A stretch of 64,000 nt of DNA, taken from the NCBI RefSeq assembly GCF_018476525.1, contig NZ_JAHCST010000003.1, positions 248,001-312,000 on the forward strand. The letters run 5' to 3'. The notes under the pieces are model-generated. The model was not told the origin of the DNA. It saw only the letters and a list, made by a program, of their open reading frames with translations, and searched no databases. The position numbers were made by a program, and so were the translations under genes. Positions 61,500 to 64,000 of the stretch are shown piece by piece. Source of the DNA: Acrocarpospora catenulata. Lineage in GTDB: Bacteria; Actinomycetota; Actinomycetes; Streptosporangiales; Streptosporangiaceae. Position 1 is the stretch's first letter; every line of letters starts with the position of its first letter.

Positions 61500-62177
61500 T
61501 CAGGGGAGATACACGCTGTACTCCGCAAGTTCGTCGCTCAGGTCCACCGGCAGATCCAGGGTCACCGACAGCTCGTCGGCCGAGATGAACCGGGCCCCGG
61601 CCGCGCGGGCCTCGACGATCCGGCGGACCAGGTCGGGGGTGAGGCCCGGGATGGCGGCCAGGGCCTCCGGGCCGGCGTGGTTGACGTCCACCAGGCCGCC
61701 GTCGTCGTACTGGCGGGGCAGATCGGGGCGGCCGATGCGGAGTTCGGCGGCCAGCCCGGGGTCGCGGACGGCCAGGGCGCGGGCCTGCCTGCGCAGCTCG
61801 CGGCGCTGGTTGGCCAGTTCCACCGCACGCTCGTTGGCGCTCGGCAGCGGCCGCGCGGCGAAGACGCTCGCCCGGATGGCCAGGGACTGGGCGGTGCCGC
61901 CGAGCCAGTTGAGCAGCAGGCCGATCGAGGTGGCGGCGTCCAGCCAGCCGGGCGCGGCCGTGATGGGGTCGTACAGCGCGATCTGGACGAGGAAGAGGGC
62001 CAGGCTCACCGCGTATCCGGCGGCGGAGGCGAACAACCAGGGGCTGCGGCGGCGGACCGCGGCATAGCCGATCGAGAACGGGGTGCCGGCGCCGAGCGTG
62101 ACGAGCGGGACCAGCGCCCAGCCCACGCTGGCGGCGACACGGCCGCCGGTCTTCACCTGTTCCTGGGAGGGCCGCAC
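61500..62177 (-). CDS. Membrane protein with C-terminal helix-hairpin-helix domain (paralogue 2)
   Basis: A 225-aa protein. Residues about 18-105 hold three helices like those of the kinase (VGWALVPLVTLGAGTPFSIG, AVRRRSPWLF, GLLLNWLGGTAQSLAIRASVF). After a basic helix (ANQRRELRRQARALA), ELRIGRPDLPRQYDDGGLVD leads into a helix-hairpin-helix like HhH_3/ComEA (VNHAGPEALAAIPGLTPDLV, then FISADELSV). The HhH lies on the cytoplasmic side and could bind nucleic acid or protein. GTG 62177 follows TCCGTATCCT by 6 nt. Confidence 0.75.
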   Translation of the reverse strand: MRPSQEQVKTGGRVAASVGWALVPLVTLGAGTPFSIGYAAVRRRSPWLFASAAGYAVSLALFLVQIALYDPITAAPGWLDAATSIGLLLNWLGGTAQSLAIRASVFAARPLPSANERAVELANQRRELRRQARALAVRDPGLAAELRIGRPDLPRQYDDGGLVDVNHAGPEALAAIPGLTPDLVRRIVEARAAGARFISADELSVTLDLPVDLSDELAEYSVYLP

Positions 62178-62183
62178 AGGACG

Positions 62184-62193
62184 AGGATACGGA
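62184..62193 (-). promoter_or_regulatory. Conserved decamer TCCGTATCCT 6 nt before paralogue 2
   Basis: Same sequence and same 6-nt spacing to the GTG start at 62177 as before the kinase gene; predicted leaderless promoter. Confidence 0.5.
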
Positions 62194-62237
62194 AGCCTGC
62201 GGGGTCAGGGCATCCTCACGGGATCCACAGGGGATTC

Positions 62238-62888
62238 TCAGGGGAGGTAAACGCTGTACTCGGTCAGCTCGTCGTTGAGGTCGACGGGCAGGTCGAGGGT
62301 GATGGAGAGCTCCTCGGCCGAGGTGAACAGGGCCGTGGTGCGGGCGTCCAGGATGCGGGCGACCAGTTCGGGAGTGAGACCGGGAACGGTCCCGAGCACC
62401 CGGCCCGGCACGTGGTTGATGTCGATGAGGCCGCCGTCGTCGTACTGGCGGGGCAGGTCGGGGCGGCCGACGCGGAGCTCCTTGGCCAGCGCGGGGTCGC
62501 GCCGGGCCAGCTCACGGGCCTCCTGGCGGAGCTGGCGGCGGTACTTGGCCTGTTCGAGCACCTGCTCGTTGGGGGTGGGCCGGACGGCGCAGGGGAAGAC
62601 CAGGGTGCGGATCAGCAGGGCGTGGATCGTTCCCCCTATCCAGCTGCCGAACAGGCCGATCACCATGATCGAGGCGAGGAATCCCGGCACTGGGTGGTCG
62701 TAGGTGTTGGCGATGGCCAGCCAGGCGGTCATGCCCGCCGCGTACCCCACCGCCGCCGTGCCCAGCCACCAGCTGCGCCGTTTGGCCGCGGCGTACCCGA
62801 TAGTGAATGGAGTGGCGAACCCGCAGGTGACCAAAGGCGCGAAGGCCCAGAGGAAGCTGCCCGCGGCCGACCGCGGCGGGTGGTTCAT
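62238..62888 (-). CDS. Membrane protein with C-terminal helix-hairpin-helix domain (paralogue 3)
   Basis: A 216-aa paralogue of the preceding protein. It has FLWAFAPLVTCGFATPFTIG, AAKRRSWWLG and IGLFGSWIGGTIHALLIRTLVF, then KYRRQLRQEARELARRDPAL, ELRVGRPDLPRQYDDGGLID and a helix-hairpin-helix (INHVPGRVLGTVPGLTPELV). Both HhH paralogues end EYSVYLP. ATG 62888 is 6 nt behind TCCGTATTCT. It diverges from nuoI across the DnaA-box-like cluster. Function unknown. Confidence 0.75.
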   Translation of the reverse strand: MNHPPRSAAGSFLWAFAPLVTCGFATPFTIGYAAAKRRSWWLGTAAVGYAAGMTAWLAIANTYDHPVPGFLASIMVIGLFGSWIGGTIHALLIRTLVFPCAVRPTPNEQVLEQAKYRRQLRQEARELARRDPALAKELRVGRPDLPRQYDDGGLIDINHVPGRVLGTVPGLTPELVARILDARTTALFTSAEELSITLDLPVDLNDELTEYSVYLP

Positions 62889-62894
62889 ATGCGA

Positions 62895-62904
62895 AGAATA
62901 CGGA
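62895..62904 (-). promoter_or_regulatory. Conserved decamer TCCGTATTCT 6 nt before paralogue 3
   Basis: It differs from the other two copies by one pyrimidine and keeps the 6-nt gap to ATG 62888. TATTCT is a good -10 match. Confidence 0.55.
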
Positions 62905-62939
62905 CTACTCCCGCGTCCCGTCCTCGTTCCAGGAAGCCC

Positions 62940-62992
62940 TGTGGACAACCTGTGGACAGACCTGTGGGAACGCCTGTGGAAACTGTGGAAAA
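62940..62992. promoter_or_regulatory. Cluster of five DnaA-box-like nonamers
   Basis: Five TGTGG-nonamers on one strand: TGTGGACAA (62940), TGTGGACAG (62951), TGTGGGAAC (62963), TGTGGAAAC (62975) and TGTGGAAAA (62984). Read on the other strand the first is TTGTCCACA, the actinobacterial DnaA-box form, and the second CTGTCCACA also fits the Streptomyces consensus. The rest differ by one to three bases. Spacing is 11, 12, 12 and 9 bp, so most are on one DNA face. The cluster lies between paralogue 3 and nuoI. Confidence 0.65.
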
Positions 62993-63042
62993 CGCGACCA
63001 TCACATTCACGGGGAGGCCATCGTGCGTCATGATGTTGGATT

Positions 63043-63606
63043 GTGGCCCGTATACCAGGAACAGGGCTGGCGAAAGGGCTGGCCGTCACCATGCGGCACA
63101 TGCTGCGCAGATCGGTGACGCGGCAATATCCGGAGGTGCGGCCCGAGCTTCCGCCCCGCAGCCGCGGGGTCATCGCCCTGGTCGAGGAGAACTGCACCTC
63201 CTGCATGCTGTGCGCCCGGGAATGCCCGGACTGGTGCATCTACATCGATTCGCACAAGGAGACCGTGCCGGCGCCCGAAGGGGGCAGGCCGCGGCAGCGG
63301 AACGTGCTCGACCGCTTCGCGATCGACTTCTCGCTCTGCATGTACTGCGGCATCTGCATCGAGGTGTGCCCGTTCGACGCCCTCTTCTGGGCCCCGGAGT
63401 TCGAGTACGCCGAGCACGACATCCGTGACCTGCTGCACGAGAAGGACCGGCTGGCCACCTGGGTGGCGCACGTGCCGCCGCCGCCCGCGCACGAGGCAGG
63501 GGCGGAGCCGCCCAAGGAGATCGCGGCCGTGAACCGCCCGGTCCGGGGCGCGGCGCGGGGTATCCGGCCGCCCGGGGCGCTGCCGTCCCGCGGAGAACCA
63601 GGGTGA
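63043..63606 (+). CDS. nuoI: NADH-quinone oxidoreductase-type subunit I
   Basis: A 187-aa ferredoxin-like subunit. The two [4Fe-4S] motifs are [15 protein letters not shown] and [16 protein letters not shown]. Its unusual C-terminal tail (about 145-187) is rich in Pro, Ala and Arg. GTG 63043 begins 51 bases after the DnaA-box-like cluster; no strong ribosome site is seen. GTGA links it to nuoJ. In a complex lacking NuoE, F and G this subunit may receive electrons from ferredoxin. Confidence 0.9.
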   Translation: MARIPGTGLAKGLAVTMRHMLRRSVTRQYPEVRPELPPRSRGVIALVEENCTSCMLCARECPDWCIYIDSHKETVPAPEGGRPRQRNVLDRFAIDFSLCMYCGICIEVCPFDALFWAPEFEYAEHDIRDLLHEKDRLATWVAHVPPPPAHEAGAEPPKEIAAVNRPVRGAARGIRPPGALPSRGEPG

Positions 63607-64000
63607 GCCCCGGATTATGGCCGCCCTCGGCGCAGGAGGTGGTGTTCCTGCTGCTGGGGGTGGTCGCCGTGGGGGCGGCGCTGCTGGTGGTGACCACCCG
63701 GCAGCTGGTGCACGCCGCGCTCTGGCTGGTCGCCTGCTTCGGGGCGCTGGCCGGGTGCTACCTGGTGCTGACCGCCGAGTTCGTGGCCTGGGTGCAGGTG
63801 CTGATCTACGTGGGCGCGGTGGTGGTGCTGCTGCTGTTCGGGATCATGCTGACCCGGGCGCCCATCGGGCGGAGCGCCGATCTGGACTCGGGGAACCGGG
63901 TGGTGGCGCTGGTGGTCGCGGTGGCCACGGCCGGGGTGCTGGTCTCCGTGGTGGTGGCCGGGTTCCGGGAGGCGTACGCGCCGCTGCGGCCCGGGGACGG
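63603..64000 (+). CDS. nuoJ: NADH-quinone oxidoreductase-type subunit J (3' end outside window)
   Basis: The frame starts at GTG 63603 within the nuoI stop and stays open to the window edge (132 codons). It has at least four helices: [56 protein letters not shown] and [20 protein letters not shown]. The [16 protein letters not shown] segment is the family signature (third helix, with pi-bulge glycine). nuoK to nuoN probably follow. Confidence 0.85.
   Translation, partial: MSPGLWPPSAQEVVFLLLGVVAVGAALLVVTTRQLVHAALWLVACFGALAGCYLVLTAEFVAWVQVLIYVGAVVVLLLFGIMLTRAPIGRSADLDSGNRVVALVVAVATAGVLVSVVVAGFREAYAPLRPGD

Noticed and set aside
61443-63428. 661-residue plus-strand frame crossing the HhH genes and nuoI
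   Set aside because: It is low-complexity Gly/Val/Gln sequence spanning three well-supported genes in other frames.

Overview
The window is high-GC DNA with GTG and TTG starts, GTGA/ATGA stop-start overlaps and many mycelial-actinomycete gene families (mycothiol-dependent isomerase-like enzyme, conservon-type kinase with DUF742, actinobacterial KorAB-Nuo neighbourhood). It fits an actinomycete, probably of the Streptosporangiales; the order is inference, not shown by a marker gene. No tRNA, rRNA, CRISPR array, transposase or integrase was seen.

Layout. (1) 1-18.5 kb is accessory and regulatory: a truncated gene, a mycothiol-type isomerase, an MDR oxidoreductase, a NarL-type two-component pair, methyltransferase, a tiny two-gene operon (58 and 99 aa), an HTH protein, a PadR regulator coupled to a SpoT-like HD protein with a membrane tail, a large secreted discoidin/beta-helix protein, a split conservon (sensor kinase plus DUF742), a DMT exporter with a GntR regulator, and a crotonase. 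(2) 18.7-52.8 kb is one large cell-surface polysaccharide locus: initiating sugar transferase, complete dTDP-rhamnose set (rmlA, B, D, C), a tandemly duplicated C-methyltransferase + RfbF-like nucleotidyltransferase module, DUF4910 and PIG-L enzymes, an epimerase, glycosyltransferases, Wzx-like flippase, Wzy-like polymerase, two Wzz-like proteins, O-acyltransferase, an AlgD-like dehydrogenase, three secreted beta-helix proteins and a deacetylase. (3) 52.9-55.8 kb is korAB, a 2-oxoacid:ferredoxin oxidoreductase. (4) 56.1-57.6 kb is a lipoprotein polysaccharide deacetylase. (5) 57.7-64 kb is a complex I-like cluster, nuoA-B-C-H then I-J, interrupted by three opposite-strand genes.

How it works together. 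The sugar enzymes of region 2 would supply dTDP-L-rhamnose, a C-methylated sugar and a uronate donor. The sugar transferase starts the repeat unit on a lipid carrier, glycosyltransferases extend it, and Wzx/Wzy/Wzz-type proteins export and polymerise it. The beta-helix proteins and deacetylase may trim it outside the cell. Regions 3 and 5 fit a ferredoxin-linked respiratory module: KorAB reduces ferredoxin, and a complex I lacking NuoE, F and G could oxidise it. NuoD is also absent here and would have to come from elsewhere.

Most unusual points: five DnaA-box-like nonamers in 53 bp just upstream of nuoI; three neighbouring paralogues sharing one membrane module but ending in a Ser/Thr kinase or a helix-hairpin-helix domain, each preceded by the same decamer exactly 6 nt before its start codon; the membrane-tailed SpoT-like HD protein under PadR; and the mosaic duplication in the polysaccharide locus.
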